Assembly: GCF_001281265.1 (NCBI RefSeq)
Contig: NZ_JXDB01000013.1
Span: 1-59,447 of the forward strand
DNA: 59,447 nt
Direction of reading: 5' to 3'
Origin: Apilactobacillus kunkeei DSM 12361 = ATCC 700308
Lineage (GTDB): Bacteria; Bacillota; Bacilli; Lactobacillales; Lactobacillaceae
The notes under the pieces were generated by a model that was not told the origin of the DNA, did no database searches, and saw only the letters and a list, made by a program, of their open reading frames with translations. Position 1 is the stretch's first letter; each line of letters begins with the position of its first letter. This document shows, in pieces, positions 36,115 to 44,070 of this stretch. Position numbers and translations under genes: made by a program.

Positions 36115-36603
36115 ATGATTTACGCAATCATCAGTTTCTCAGCCAGTTACATAATGTTTGTCTTTTGCCTATTTCAAGGCGTTTTAGACATGTCTGGTCA
36201 AATTAACGAACTACATAAAGCAGAACACTCCGCAAAAAAATATCATCCAATGAGAGCGGGTCTATGGATGATTCCACCATTAAAAATCATGCTGGAACGA
36301 AACCGTTTGAAAAAGATTTTGTTAAACGCTAAATCAGATACCGACATCAAAAAATTCAGGGCTTTTTACAATGTTTCGAACCAATCAACTGCATGGGCCT
36401 ACATCTCATTTGCCTGCATGCTAGACTCGATTGTATCAATTAAAACACTATTCGATGCCTTTAGATGGCACCTATCAATTCCAGTCTTCATTATTTTATC
36501 ACTACTTATTATCATCGCCGGATATGCACAAGTCATGTATCGCGTATCCGATGATCGTAAGGAAAAAATCGGGGCCAAAATTAATCGACTAAAAAAACAA
36601 TAA
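36115..36603 (+). CDS. Predicted membrane protein, unknown
   Basis: 162 residues. One hydrophobic segment at the N-terminus (ISFSASYIMFVFCLFQGVL), a central basic cytoplasmic-looking region (MLERNRLKKILLNAKSDTDIKKFRAFYNVSNQS), then two hydrophobic segments and a basic tail. I do not recognise the family. GAGG is placed before the ATG at 36115; the longer open frame (from 36040) lacks support. Divergent from the GDPD unit. Confidence 0.65.
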   Translation: MIYAIISFSASYIMFVFCLFQGVLDMSGQINELHKAEHSAKKYHPMRAGLWMIPPLKIMLERNRLKKILLNAKSDTDIKKFRAFYNVSNQSTAWAYISFACMLDSIVSIKTLFDAFRWHLSIPVFIILSLLIIIAGYAQVMYRVSDDRKEKIGAKINRLKKQ

Positions 36604-36674
36604 TTGCGTGATGTCGTTTTGTTTTTATGCCATTTAACGTTATAATTTAGATATCACAACTCGCGGAGGAAATT

Positions 36675-36956
36675 ATGATCATAAACGACAAAAAACTACA
36701 TATGATTACCAAAGCTTTGGATAATTCACTTCGAATTAAGATTTTGTATTATTTAGAAGCCAACAATCAAAGTAATGTGTCCAACTTAATGAATTACTTT
36801 GAAACTTCCCAACCAAACATCTCTCGCCATTTGAAGATATTAGCGGATGCTAACCTAGTCTACAGTCAAAAAGATGGCCAGGAAAGAATTTATCAATTAA
36901 GTGATAACCACGTTTCTCAACTATTAGGAACTTTGAAAACCCATATTAATGATTAA
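36675..36956 (+). CDS. ArsR family transcriptional regulator
   Basis: 93 residues with the ArsR winged helix: MITKALDNSLRIKILYYLEAN, VSNLMNYFETSQPNISRHLKILADANLVYSQKDGQERIYQLSDN. The alpha-3 ELCVCDL metal motif of ArsR is absent and there are no cysteines, but His residues at the C-terminal helix (NDNHVSQLL, THIND) could form an alpha-5 zinc site as in CzrA. It lies 92 bases upstream of a metal-binding lipoprotein whose promoter contains an extended palindrome, so it is the probable repressor of that gene. Confidence 0.85.
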   Translation: MIINDKKLHMITKALDNSLRIKILYYLEANNQSNVSNLMNYFETSQPNISRHLKILADANLVYSQKDGQERIYQLSDNHVSQLLGTLKTHIND

Positions 36957-36968
36957 GAAACATCATTC

Positions 36969-36997
36969 TTGACATATGCCGAATTTAGATATATAAC
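36969..36997 (+). promoter_or_regulatory. Sigma-A promoter of the metal-binding lipoprotein gene
   Basis: TTGACA (36969-36974), a 17-base spacer and TATAAC (36992-36997), close to consensus. The -10 box is inside an inverted repeat. Confidence 0.75.
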
Positions 36998-37026
36998 TAT
37001 ATTTGTTATATAACAGAATTCGGTAT
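36976..37026. promoter_or_regulatory. 51-base two-tier palindrome: operator and possible terminator
   Basis: Inner arms ATATAAC (36991-36997) and GTTATAT (37005-37011) and outer arms ATGCCGAATT (36976-36985) and AATTCGGTAT (37017-37026, one mismatch at the edge) share one centre, with five-base gaps on both sides. It overlaps the promoter, so a dimeric repressor such as the adjacent ArsR protein could bind. In RNA of the arsR transcript it would make a long hairpin followed by T residues. Confidence 0.6.
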
Positions 37027-37047
37027 ATTTTTATTTGGAGGCACATA

Positions 37048-37941
37048 ATGAAAAAAATTAAAGTAGTCGGTCTAATTGCTTTTATCAGCATGTTTATAGT
37101 TATACTTGCTGGTTGCTCTTCTACCAAGGCAAATGACCCTAAGAAAAGTATTAATGTTACTTCTTCGGTAAACTTCTATGGTGAAGTTGCTAAAAACGTT
37201 TTAGGTAAGTACGGTACGGTAACATCAATCATCAACAACCCCAATATTGACCCACATGATTTCAACCCTTCCAGTTCAGACGCCAAGAACGTTTATAAGG
37301 CTAACCTAGTGATTTACAACGGTCTAGGTTACGACTCATGGGCACAAAAACTTACCAGCAGCAACAACGATGTTGATTCAATCAACGTCGGTAGTCTAAT
37401 GGGTAAAAAGACTGGCGATAATCCGCATATTTGGTACAACGTTGCCACAATGGAAAAACTGGCTAACACTCTAGCTGACAAGTTCGCTAAACTACAACCA
37501 AAACACAAGAAAGAATTTGAAGCTAATGCCAAGGCATACATTACCAAACTAAAAGTTCTAAACACTCAACTTGATGACATCAAGAAGAACAAGATGAGCA
37601 AACCAGTCGCAGTTTCAGAACCCGTTTTCGATTACTCTCTAGAAAACATGGGTTACAAGGTATCAGACACTTCATTTGAAGAAGCAACAGAAAAGGACAA
37701 CGATCCAAGTCCAAAATCCATTCGTTCACTTCAAGAAGACATCAAGAACCACAAGCTTTCATTCTTCGTTGTTAATAAGCAAGTTAACAGCAAGACCGTT
37801 AACAACTTAGTAAAACTAGCGAAGGAAAACAACCTACCAATCGTCTACGTGACTGAAACTAAGCCAAGTAATGAACCTAACTACATTTCATGGATGCAAA
37901 ACCAATACAAAGAAATTCAAGCAATCCAAAAATCTAAATAA
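37048..37941 (+). CDS. Metal ABC transporter substrate-binding lipoprotein (ZnuA/PsaA-like, orphan)
   Basis: 297 residues, cluster A-1 binding protein for Zn or Mn. Lipobox LAGC with Cys23. Metal ligands by family alignment: H70 in DPHDFNPS, H127 in NPHIWYN, and E191 in VSEPVFDY, where zinc proteins have His and manganese proteins such as PsaA have Glu; the fourth site aligns near E270 in VTETKP rather than the usual Asp. No His-rich loop. Neither the permease nor the ATPase gene is adjacent, so it must share a transporter encoded elsewhere. GGAGG precedes the ATG at 37048. Confidence 0.88.
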   Translation: MKKIKVVGLIAFISMFIVILAGCSSTKANDPKKSINVTSSVNFYGEVAKNVLGKYGTVTSIINNPNIDPHDFNPSSSDAKNVYKANLVIYNGLGYDSWAQKLTSSNNDVDSINVGSLMGKKTGDNPHIWYNVATMEKLANTLADKFAKLQPKHKKEFEANAKAYITKLKVLNTQLDDIKKNKMSKPVAVSEPVFDYSLENMGYKVSDTSFEEATEKDNDPSPKSIRSLQEDIKNHKLSFFVVNKQVNSKTVNNLVKLAKENNLPIVYVTETKPSNEPNYISWMQNQYKEIQAIQKSK

Positions 37942-38017
37942 TTTGAAGTAAAAAAGATAAAATATTAGTATATAATGTAGTTAGAAAATATATTTGGACG
38001 AAGGAGTTTGAACCATT

Positions 38018-38473
38018 ATGGCAATTGCACTAGTAAATGAAATGTTTAACGAATTTAACGATCCTGATTTAAGTTACAAGGATTCCAGAGATGGATACAC
38101 TGAATGGTTTAAATTATCATTTCTAGTGGATGACGGTTACCACAAGTTTGAAGATGGTAAGCGCAAATTCATTCCCAAATATGACGAAGAATTACAAGAA
38201 GTTATGAGTAACTTCTTGAATAAGTACCAAAAGGAATTCGAATCATCATTCATCAACGAAAAAGAATTTGAAGTTCTAGATCGTACCAAGGAAATTGTAA
38301 AAGACTTAAAGCAAACCCTTGAAAAAGAATTTTTAATCGAAGATAAGATTAGTTTATTTGGTATCGATTTAGTTGGTAGTTGGCAAGCATTCAAGAGTTC
38401 TGGTTCTTCTAAACTAGAACAACGCTTCTACAGCGACATAACTAACCACGTTGAAAAGAAACACCAAAAATAA
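38018..38473 (+). CDS. Hypothetical cytosolic protein
   Basis: 151 residues, highly charged (rich in D, E, K), no signal or membrane segment. Middle region (EELQEVMSNFLNKYQKEFESSFINEKEFEVLDRTKEIVKDLKQTLEKEFLIED) is helical, perhaps coiled coil. I do not recognise the family. AAGGAG lies eleven bases before the ATG, and TATAAT stands in the upstream region (about 37970). Own terminator. Real gene by codon usage and signals; function unknown. Confidence 0.7.
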   Translation: MAIALVNEMFNEFNDPDLSYKDSRDGYTEWFKLSFLVDDGYHKFEDGKRKFIPKYDEELQEVMSNFLNKYQKEFESSFINEKEFEVLDRTKEIVKDLKQTLEKEFLIEDKISLFGIDLVGSWQAFKSSGSSKLEQRFYSDITNHVEKKHQK

Positions 38474-38474
38474 T

Positions 38475-38513
38475 TAAAAAAGCAGCTAAGAAATATTCTT
38501 AGCTGCTTTTTTA
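38475..38513. terminator. Bidirectional terminator
   Basis: AGCAGCTAAGA pairs with TCTTAGCTGCT, flanked by A and T runs, between convergent genes. Confidence 0.9.
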
Positions 38514-39206
38514 TACTAATTCTGCATTATTTACGTCAATAAATTGACCCTTTCCATCAACAATGCGGTAATTCTTATCAACATACTTCAATAGTCTAGC
38601 ATCATGAGTAATAATAATAACCGTCTTGTTTTCACGATGTGCCAAGTCTTGTAGCATCTGCATTGACTTAACTGCCATATTTCCATCAAGAGCAGCAGTT
38701 GGTTCATCTGCCAAGATGATATCTGGATTGGTGTACAAAGCACGTAAAATTGCGACACGTTGTTGTTGACCGCCAGATAATTCATCAGGATAGTTATTCA
38801 TTAGGTCATCAATTTTTAATGCTCGTGCCCATTTTGAAAATGTCTCAGTACCAATATTTTTACTTTTCTTGACCTTATCAGCTAATTTGAATTGATCAGA
38901 TACCTTTAGGTAAGGCAATAAATTGTATACTTGAAGAATAAAACCGATGTGTTCCAACCTAAACTTACTTTGTTGTTTTTTATTCATATTGCCATAATCA
39001 CTACCATCAATATTAATACCTCCAGATGTGGCTGAAAGAATGCCACCCAAAATCTTCATGAAGGTACTCTTTCCTGAACCAGAAGGTCCGGTAATGGCAA
39101 TGACTTCACCTGAATTAGCAGAGAAATTAATATCTTCAAGAGCAGTCGTGGTGGCCATTTTGTCACCAAATACTTTGTTAACATTGGTTAATTCAATTTT
39201 TCTCAT
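38511..39206 (-). CDS. hrtA: Haem-efflux ABC transporter ATPase (HrtA-like)
   Basis: 231 residues, MacB/LolD-type ABC ATPase. Walker A GPSGSGKST, Q-loop FILQVYNLLP, signature LSGGQQQR, Walker B IILADEPTAALD and switch His in ITHDA are all present. It overlaps the permease stop codon by one base (TAATG). Order TetR - permease - ATPase equals the hrtRBA operon of Lactococcus lactis, whose HrtA and HrtB pump out haem. Assignment as haem transporter rests on that order, the permease N-terminus and the operator sequences. Confidence 0.8.
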   Translation of the reverse strand: MRKIELTNVNKVFGDKMATTTALEDINFSANSGEVIAITGPSGSGKSTFMKILGGILSATSGGINIDGSDYGNMNKKQQSKFRLEHIGFILQVYNLLPYLKVSDQFKLADKVKKSKNIGTETFSKWARALKIDDLMNNYPDELSGGQQQRVAILRALYTNPDIILADEPTAALDGNMAVKSMQMLQDLAHRENKTVIIITHDARLLKYVDKNYRIVDGKGQFIDVNNAELV

Positions 39207-40273
39207 TATGAACCCCCCATTGCTTTGGCTGGATCAATCTTTGCAACAGTTCGCATTGGAATTAATCCACCAATAATTGACATCAAAATCACCATCACAG
39301 CAACTGCGCCCATCAAAGTAATGTCGAAGGTCATTGGTACTGCTGCAGGCATTGAAATGGAGGTCAAGAAAGTTAATAATCCACTGATTACCACTCCGAC
39401 AATCGATAGAATCAGCGCGTTTGAAATTACGTTAATAGCTAGATATCCATTTGATACTCCTTGAACCTTTAGAACAGCAAAATATGGAATCTTTTGCATG
39501 GTTAGGACGTACAAGAAGATTGAGATTACCACTAAGGTAATTAATAGTAGAAACGCAATCATAAATTCAAAAGTGCTATTTTGAGCACTGTATCCAGGAA
39601 TGTCTTGGATGAAATCTTCGATATTCATGATTTGAGTTCCGTCGACTGCCTTCTTGACGTCGCTTCTATAAATCATGGCACTTATGGTATGGTTCATGTC
39701 AGTACCAAATTTTTCGGTTTGCACGGCATCGTTGGTGGCATAAATTACCGGTGCAACATTTAATTGGTTGTTTTTAACGGTTCCGACAATCTTAAAGACG
39801 TGACCGTTTCTGCTAAACTTCACCTTTTCCCCGAGGTGATAGCCATCTGTTTCCAATAAACTTTGATCAACTACGACTTCATTATCATTAGTGAAATTAT
39901 GACCCTTAACAATTTTTAAATCACGGTAGATGAATTGTTTTTTATTTAAACCAATTACTTGTGAGCCCACTTTATTACCTTCAGAAAGAGTTTGGACGTT
40001 GGCACTCATTTGAGTGATGTCTGCACGCTTGTCCGCACTGGCCTTCTTAGCTTGTTGTGCAGTAATAGTAGATTGATCCAATGAACCATTGGCATCAGAA
40101 TTTAAAACAATTTTTTCAGCATTCCATGAATCGATTGCTTGACGATTAGCTTCACTTAAACCGTTAGCTAATGCAGTTAATATAAAAATCAGGTATGCAA
40201 TCATCACAATTACCAAGCAAATTAGACTGTATCTAAACTTGCTTTTCTTAATTTCGCGAAGTGATAAAAACAC
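39206..40273 (-). CDS. hrtB: Haem-efflux ABC transporter permease (HrtB-like)
   Basis: 355 residues, FtsX-type permease with one N-terminal helix (RYSLICLVIVMIAYLIFILTALANGL), a large extracytoplasmic domain of about 200 residues, and three C-terminal helices. The N-terminus MFLSLREIKKSKFRYSLI and the following IVMIAYLIFILTALANGLS strongly recall HrtB of lactococci and staphylococci. It takes haem from the membrane and expels it with HrtA. Eleven bases after the TetR gene. Confidence 0.8.
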   Translation of the reverse strand: MFLSLREIKKSKFRYSLICLVIVMIAYLIFILTALANGLSEANRQAIDSWNAEKIVLNSDANGSLDQSTITAQQAKKASADKRADITQMSANVQTLSEGNKVGSQVIGLNKKQFIYRDLKIVKGHNFTNDNEVVVDQSLLETDGYHLGEKVKFSRNGHVFKIVGTVKNNQLNVAPVIYATNDAVQTEKFGTDMNHTISAMIYRSDVKKAVDGTQIMNIEDFIQDIPGYSAQNSTFEFMIAFLLLITLVVISIFLYVLTMQKIPYFAVLKVQGVSNGYLAINVISNALILSIVGVVISGLLTFLTSISMPAAVPMTFDITLMGAVAVMVILMSIIGGLIPMRTVAKIDPAKAMGGS

Positions 40274-40284
40274 GATTGTCCCTC

Positions 40285-40872
40285 CTAGTTAACTAAACCC
40301 TTATTAATTAGTTTTAACAAATTGGCAAAGTCTGATAGCGCTTGTTTCTCGTCGCCACCGTTCAATACAGTTCTAATGGTTTGGTGAGCTGCTCGACTAG
40401 CCCACTTATATGTCAAAACGATTGTCTTCATGTCAGAAATCTTTTGCCCATCAACCACTAAAATTAGTTTGTCGTCTGGTAAATTATTATAATCATATTC
40501 AACATGCTTTAATTCATATTGGTTAAATAGGACGTATTGACGATAAAACTGTTCGTAATCAGAATCCTTCAATTTATTGATAAAAGACTCAGTCGCCACA
40601 TAAAAAGCATGAAGTGAATCAGTTGGTTCTGATTTCAACTGTGCAAACACATCAAAATGAACTTTTCTTAAAACCCTCTTTAAAACATATTGATAACTAT
40701 CGTTAATATCGTCGAAATACTTGTAGAAAGAACCGCGCGCGATTGAACAATCTTTAATAATTCTTGCTACTTGTGCGTCCATTAATCGATGATCTGAAAA
40801 CTCCTTAATCAATGCATTGAAAACTTGGTTTTGCTTATCTTCATTTAAATTTAAAAAAGTTTGTGTAGGCAT
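40285..40872 (-). CDS. hrtR: TetR family haem-responsive repressor (HrtR-like)
   Basis: 195 residues. Helix-turn-helix at about 34-53 (MDAQVARIIKDCSIARGSFYKYF). HrtR of L. lactis binds haem through two His residues, one at position 72; this protein has His72 in KVHFDVF. The second (H149 in L. lactis) is not at the same number here; H163 in RAAHQTI is a candidate. First gene of the operon; two palindromes very like the lactococcal HrtR operator flank its promoter. Haem binding would release it. Confidence 0.8.
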   Translation of the reverse strand: MPTQTFLNLNEDKQNQVFNALIKEFSDHRLMDAQVARIIKDCSIARGSFYKYFDDINDSYQYVLKRVLRKVHFDVFAQLKSEPTDSLHAFYVATESFINKLKDSDYEQFYRQYVLFNQYELKHVEYDYNNLPDDKLILVVDGQKISDMKTIVLTYKWASRAAHQTIRTVLNGGDEKQALSDFANLLKLINKGLVN

Positions 40873-40895
40873 TTATAACTACTCCTTTTTCGTGG

Positions 40896-40908
40896 TGACA
40901 TGATGTCA
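40896..40908. promoter_or_regulatory. HrtR operator 1
   Basis: TGACATGATGTCA, a 6-1-6 palindrome between the start site and the ribosome-binding site of the TetR gene. It differs by one base per arm from operator 2. Confidence 0.75.
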
Positions 40909-40917
40909 TTTTTTAAT

Positions 40918-40946
40918 ATATTACTCATAGAGTGACACCGTGTCAA
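40918..40946 (-). promoter_or_regulatory. Promoter of the hrtRBA operon
   Basis: Minus strand TTGACA (40946-40941), 17-base spacer, TAATAT (40923-40918). Confidence 0.8.
40933..40945. promoter_or_regulatory. HrtR operator 2
   Basis: TGACACCGTGTCA, a 6-1-6 palindrome matching the core of the lactococcal HrtR box (ATGACACAGTGTCAT). It overlaps the -35 hexamer, a repressing position. Confidence 0.8.
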
Positions 40947-40958
40947 CTGATTTGTATT

Positions 40959-40986
40959 AAAAAAACACTGAAAAATTTCAGTGTTC
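40959..40986 (-). terminator. Terminator after the NADH oxidase gene
   Basis: AACACTGAAA pairs with TTTCAGTGTT and runs into T residues on the minus strand. Confidence 0.85.
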
Positions 40987-40993
40987 TTCACTC

Positions 40994-42355
40994 TTACTTG
41001 TTAATCTTTCTTACAGCAGCTTGTGCAGCTTCGTTCATGATGTTCCAAGGACGATCAAATCCTGGTTGGAAGAAGAAGTCAGCGTAAGCTAAATCATAAA
41101 CAGTTGCATGTTGTTGAATTGCAAATGAAATGGTATTGATGTTTGCAGTAACATCTCTAGTTGACATGATTTGGCCACCCAAGATACGACCATCAGTTGG
41201 ATCAAATGTAATCTTGAAGTAAACCTTAGCATTTCCTGCTTCTTGTGAAACAAATGGAGGAACTGCCCAATCTTCGATTAGTACTGATTCTGCACCAGTA
41301 ACACCGCACTTTTCTTGAGTATCTTGCTTAACACCAGTTGAAGCAAAGTGATAGTTAAATACTGAAAGTGCTGATGAACCTGAAACAGCAGTCATTTTTA
41401 ATTCTCTTCCAGCAGCGTTAGCAGCAGCAGTACGTCCTTGACGACGGGCATTTGATGCTAAAGCGATTGATGATAATTCGCCAGTTGGTGCATATGGAAC
41501 CTTAGTTGCATCACCAACAGCGTAAATATCTTTAACACTAGTTTCTTGGTGTTCGTCAATCTTAATACGGCCACGTTCATCTAAGTCTAATAGTCCTTTT
41601 ACTAATGAAGTATTTGGAATAACACCGGCAGTTTCAACAACTAATTCGGCATCAAAAGTACCTTGATCAGTCTTAACAGCTGAAACCTTACCGTCTTTTC
41701 CGACAAATTCAGAAACGTTAACGCTACCAACAAAGTTAACACCGTTTTCCTTGAATTCTTGGGTTAATTTTTCAGTAAATTCTGAATCTAGATAGTTACC
41801 TAATAGACGAGGATTGTGATCTACGATAGTAACTTCCTTACCTGCCTTAGCAAAAGCTTCAGCAGCTTCGATTCCAATGTAACCTGAACCAATTACAAAA
41901 ACATGTTTTAAATCAGGATCTACCATTTTTTGCTTTAGTTTGATAGCCCAGTCACGACCACGCATTGCGTATAGGTTTTCTAGGTCCTTACCAGGAACAT
42001 CTAGTCGACGAGGAGTAGCACCAATAGCTAAAATTAGCTTATCGTAGCTTTCATCACGTTCTGAACCATCAGCTAAGTTTTTAACATGAACTGATTTATT
42101 CTTTTCATCAATACTTGCGATTTCTTGTTGTACAAATACATGTACACCATCTTTTTCAGCATTTTCAACAGTTTCATAAGATACTGTATTTACATCCTTT
42201 ACAGTACCTTCTAAGTATAATTCCATACCACATGATAGGAAGGAAATGAAATCTCCTCTTTCATACCATTGAATTTCTGCATCAGGGTTTTCTAAAAGCA
42301 TTCCACGAACGGCTTCATATCCACCGTGTGAAGAACCAACTACGATAACTTTCAT
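40994..42355 (-). CDS. FAD-dependent NADH oxidase/peroxidase (Nox/Npr family)
   Basis: 453 residues, two-dinucleotide-binding flavoprotein. MKVIVVGSSHGGYEAV is the FAD motif with His10, and Cys42 lies in SFLSCGM; these two residues are the catalytic pair of NADH peroxidase and water-forming NADH oxidase. HVFVIGSGYIGIEAAEAFAKAG binds NADH, and DIYAVGDAT the second FAD site. It oxidises NADH with O2 or H2O2 and thus supports NAD regeneration and oxygen removal. Oxidase and peroxidase cannot be told apart by eye. A Rex-like palindrome lies upstream. Confidence 0.92.
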   Translation of the reverse strand: MKVIVVGSSHGGYEAVRGMLLENPDAEIQWYERGDFISFLSCGMELYLEGTVKDVNTVSYETVENAEKDGVHVFVQQEIASIDEKNKSVHVKNLADGSERDESYDKLILAIGATPRRLDVPGKDLENLYAMRGRDWAIKLKQKMVDPDLKHVFVIGSGYIGIEAAEAFAKAGKEVTIVDHNPRLLGNYLDSEFTEKLTQEFKENGVNFVGSVNVSEFVGKDGKVSAVKTDQGTFDAELVVETAGVIPNTSLVKGLLDLDERGRIKIDEHQETSVKDIYAVGDATKVPYAPTGELSSIALASNARRQGRTAAANAAGRELKMTAVSGSSALSVFNYHFASTGVKQDTQEKCGVTGAESVLIEDWAVPPFVSQEAGNAKVYFKITFDPTDGRILGGQIMSTRDVTANINTISFAIQQHATVYDLAYADFFFQPGFDRPWNIMNEAAQAAVRKINK

Positions 42356-42750
42356 TAGTGTGTGGCCTCCTAATAATTTTTAATTAATATTTATATAACT
42401 TTACTTTGTGATAAATATCACATTTGATTTACAAAGGTAATTTTACCTTTTGTACGATTATATAGCAAGCAATATTAACAAAAAAGTAAAAAAATATGAA
42501 TAATTTTTTATAAAAAATTAAAAATTAGTCATATTAGTAGTCAAAATCGCTTTAAAACACTTTTATTTTAATCTTTTGTCTAATACTATTATCTAAAAAA
42601 TTGATTACTTCTTCAAATAAATGATATTTTCATCACAAAGTATCTGTACAAATGTTTAAATATTAATTAAATTTACCTTCATGCAATTGTGGTGACTATA
42701 AAATGCTAGTAAAATTAAAACAATAAAAAAACTATGAGGAGTTAATTACA
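42356..42750. other. Gene-free AT-rich region between divergent nox-like and SGNH genes
   Basis: About 395 bases with no gene. It contains the Rex-like palindrome at 42406-42423 and is otherwise very AT-rich (42480-42540 has long A and T runs). Promoters for both neighbours must lie here; none is clear enough to call. Confidence 0.6.
42406..42423. promoter_or_regulatory. Rex-like operator upstream of the NADH oxidase gene
   Basis: TTGTGATAAATATCACAT fits the Rex consensus TTGTGA-N6-TCACAA except for the last base. Its core TGTGATAAATATCACA is a near-perfect palindrome that could also suit a CRP/FNR-type protein. It lies about 50 bases before the start of the flavoprotein gene; Rex senses NADH/NAD, which fits. 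Confidence 0.55.
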
Positions 42751-43497
42751 ATGAAATATGGGTTGATTAAAACTGCATTATTCACTGCAGCTGGCGCTGC
42801 GCTTGTAAAGTTATCAAAGAAAAGTATTGATATTAGAAGAGCTAACAGCGATATCTATCAACCATCTAGGGATTTCTTTGTAGATGACAACCTAAATGGC
42901 AAGAAAATAGTATTCCTTGGATCATCGGTAACAGCTGGACTTGCCGCCAAGGGAATTTCATTTGTTGATTTCTTGAGAGTAGAACATGGAGTTCACGCAA
43001 TCAAGGAAGCAGTTAGCGGAACCACCTTAGCCGATGTTAATGATAAATCATACATTAGTAGAATGAAGAAGAATCTAAATTTTGATTCCCATTACGACTT
43101 GTTTGCTTGCCAACTATCTACTAATGATCAAAGAAACGGTGTTGAGATGGGAAGAATCAGCAAATCGTATGATGCTGAAGATTTTGATACTCAAACTACT
43201 ATCGGTGCAATCGAGTACATAGCAGCCACTGTTCAGGATACTTGGGACTGTCCATTGGTCTTTTACACCTGTTTAAGAAAGCCAGAACCAGAATACGAAT
43301 TTTTACGTGAAAAACTATTTGAATTACAAAGAAAATGGCATTTCGCAATCATCGACATTTGGAATAACAAAGCATTAAAGAAAATGAATGAAGAGAATCC
43401 TTCTTTCATGCTAGATGATACACATCCAACCTGTGCAGGATATCGTTATGGTTGGACCCCTATTTTTGTTAAAGAATTAGATCAAATGTTAGAATAA
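42751..43497 (+). CDS. SGNH/GDSL hydrolase family protein
   Basis: 248 residues. A short N-terminal hydrophobic segment (KTALFTAAGAALVKL) may anchor it. Motif I IVFLGSSVTAG carries the nucleophile Ser (about residue 59), LSTNDQR is the block III Asn region, and FMLDDTHPTCAGY holds the catalytic Asp and His. SGNH hydrolases are esterases or lipases, some acting on cell-wall polymers; substrate unknown. GAGGAG precedes the start. Single gene with a terminator. Confidence 0.8.
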   Translation: MKYGLIKTALFTAAGAALVKLSKKSIDIRRANSDIYQPSRDFFVDDNLNGKKIVFLGSSVTAGLAAKGISFVDFLRVEHGVHAIKEAVSGTTLADVNDKSYISRMKKNLNFDSHYDLFACQLSTNDQRNGVEMGRISKSYDAEDFDTQTTIGAIEYIAATVQDTWDCPLVFYTCLRKPEPEYEFLREKLFELQRKWHFAIIDIWNNKALKKMNEENPSFMLDDTHPTCAGYRYGWTPIFVKELDQMLE

Positions 43498-43507
43498 TAA
43501 AATGGTC

Positions 43508-43556
43508 ATCCATAAAAAGCGTTGTAATATCAACGTTTTATGGGTGGCTTTTTATT
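43508..43556 (+). terminator. Terminator after the SGNH hydrolase gene
   Basis: CCATAAAA...CGTTG pairs with CAACG...TTTTATGG around TAATAT; a T-rich stretch follows. Confidence 0.75.
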
Positions 43557-43824
43557 TTTATTAATTTTTAATGAAAAAACAGTTGCATTTTTATAATAAT
43601 GATGTATTATTATTAACAACGACAGAGATATGATAACTACATAAGCAAAAATTTAGATTGACGTCTTTATTGAGTTTTCACGATACTTCGGTTAAAATTA
43701 TCGTTGTTATTTGATATTTTTAATGAATTAAAGTTTCACATTTTTCTCTCATTTTATATCACATACAAACATATTTTTACTCTATTGAGTAGTTGGATTA
43801 ATTTCCAAGCACATATTTCATTCT
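43557..43824. other. Intergenic region before the tRNA-Asn cluster
   Basis: No protein gene is supported. It holds the tRNA promoter at 43670-43698 and is otherwise AT-rich without recognisable elements. Confidence 0.6.
43670..43698 (+). promoter_or_regulatory. Promoter of the tRNA-Asn cluster
   Basis: TTGAGT (43670-43675), 17-base spacer, TAAAAT (43693-43698), about 120 bases before the first tRNA. Confidence 0.5.
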
Positions 43825-43896
43825 TGCTCTATGGTTCAATGGTAGAACGGCGCACTGTTAATGCGAAGGTTACTGGTTCGAGTCCAGTTAGAGCAG
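43825..43896 (+). tRNA. tRNA-Asn (GTT), copy 1
   Basis: 72 bases folding into a cloverleaf: acceptor TGCTCTA/TAGAGCA with discriminator G, D stem GTTC/GAAC, anticodon loop CTGTTAA, T arm ACTGG-TTCGAGT-CCAGT. The U1-A72 pair and G73 are as in E. coli tRNA-Asn. CCA is not encoded. Confidence 0.95.
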
Positions 43897-43951
43897 TTGG
43901 GTAGGATGCTACTCATAAAAAAACTTAGATTTTTATTCAATTACAGATTCT

Positions 43952-44023
43952 TGCTCTATGGTTCAATGGTAGAACGGCGCACTGTTAATGCGAAGGTTAC
44001 TGGTTCGAGTCCAGTTAGAGCAG
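43952..44023 (+). tRNA. tRNA-Asn (GTT), copy 2
   Basis: Identical over all 72 bases to copy 1, 55 bases downstream of it. The flanks show partial likeness too (CAGTTGGGTAGGATGCTACTCAT versus a similar stretch), as expected of a tandem duplication. Confidence 0.95.
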
Positions 44024-44070
44024 TTGAGTGGAATCCTACTCATCAAAAAGATAATTTTTCACCTCATTTT

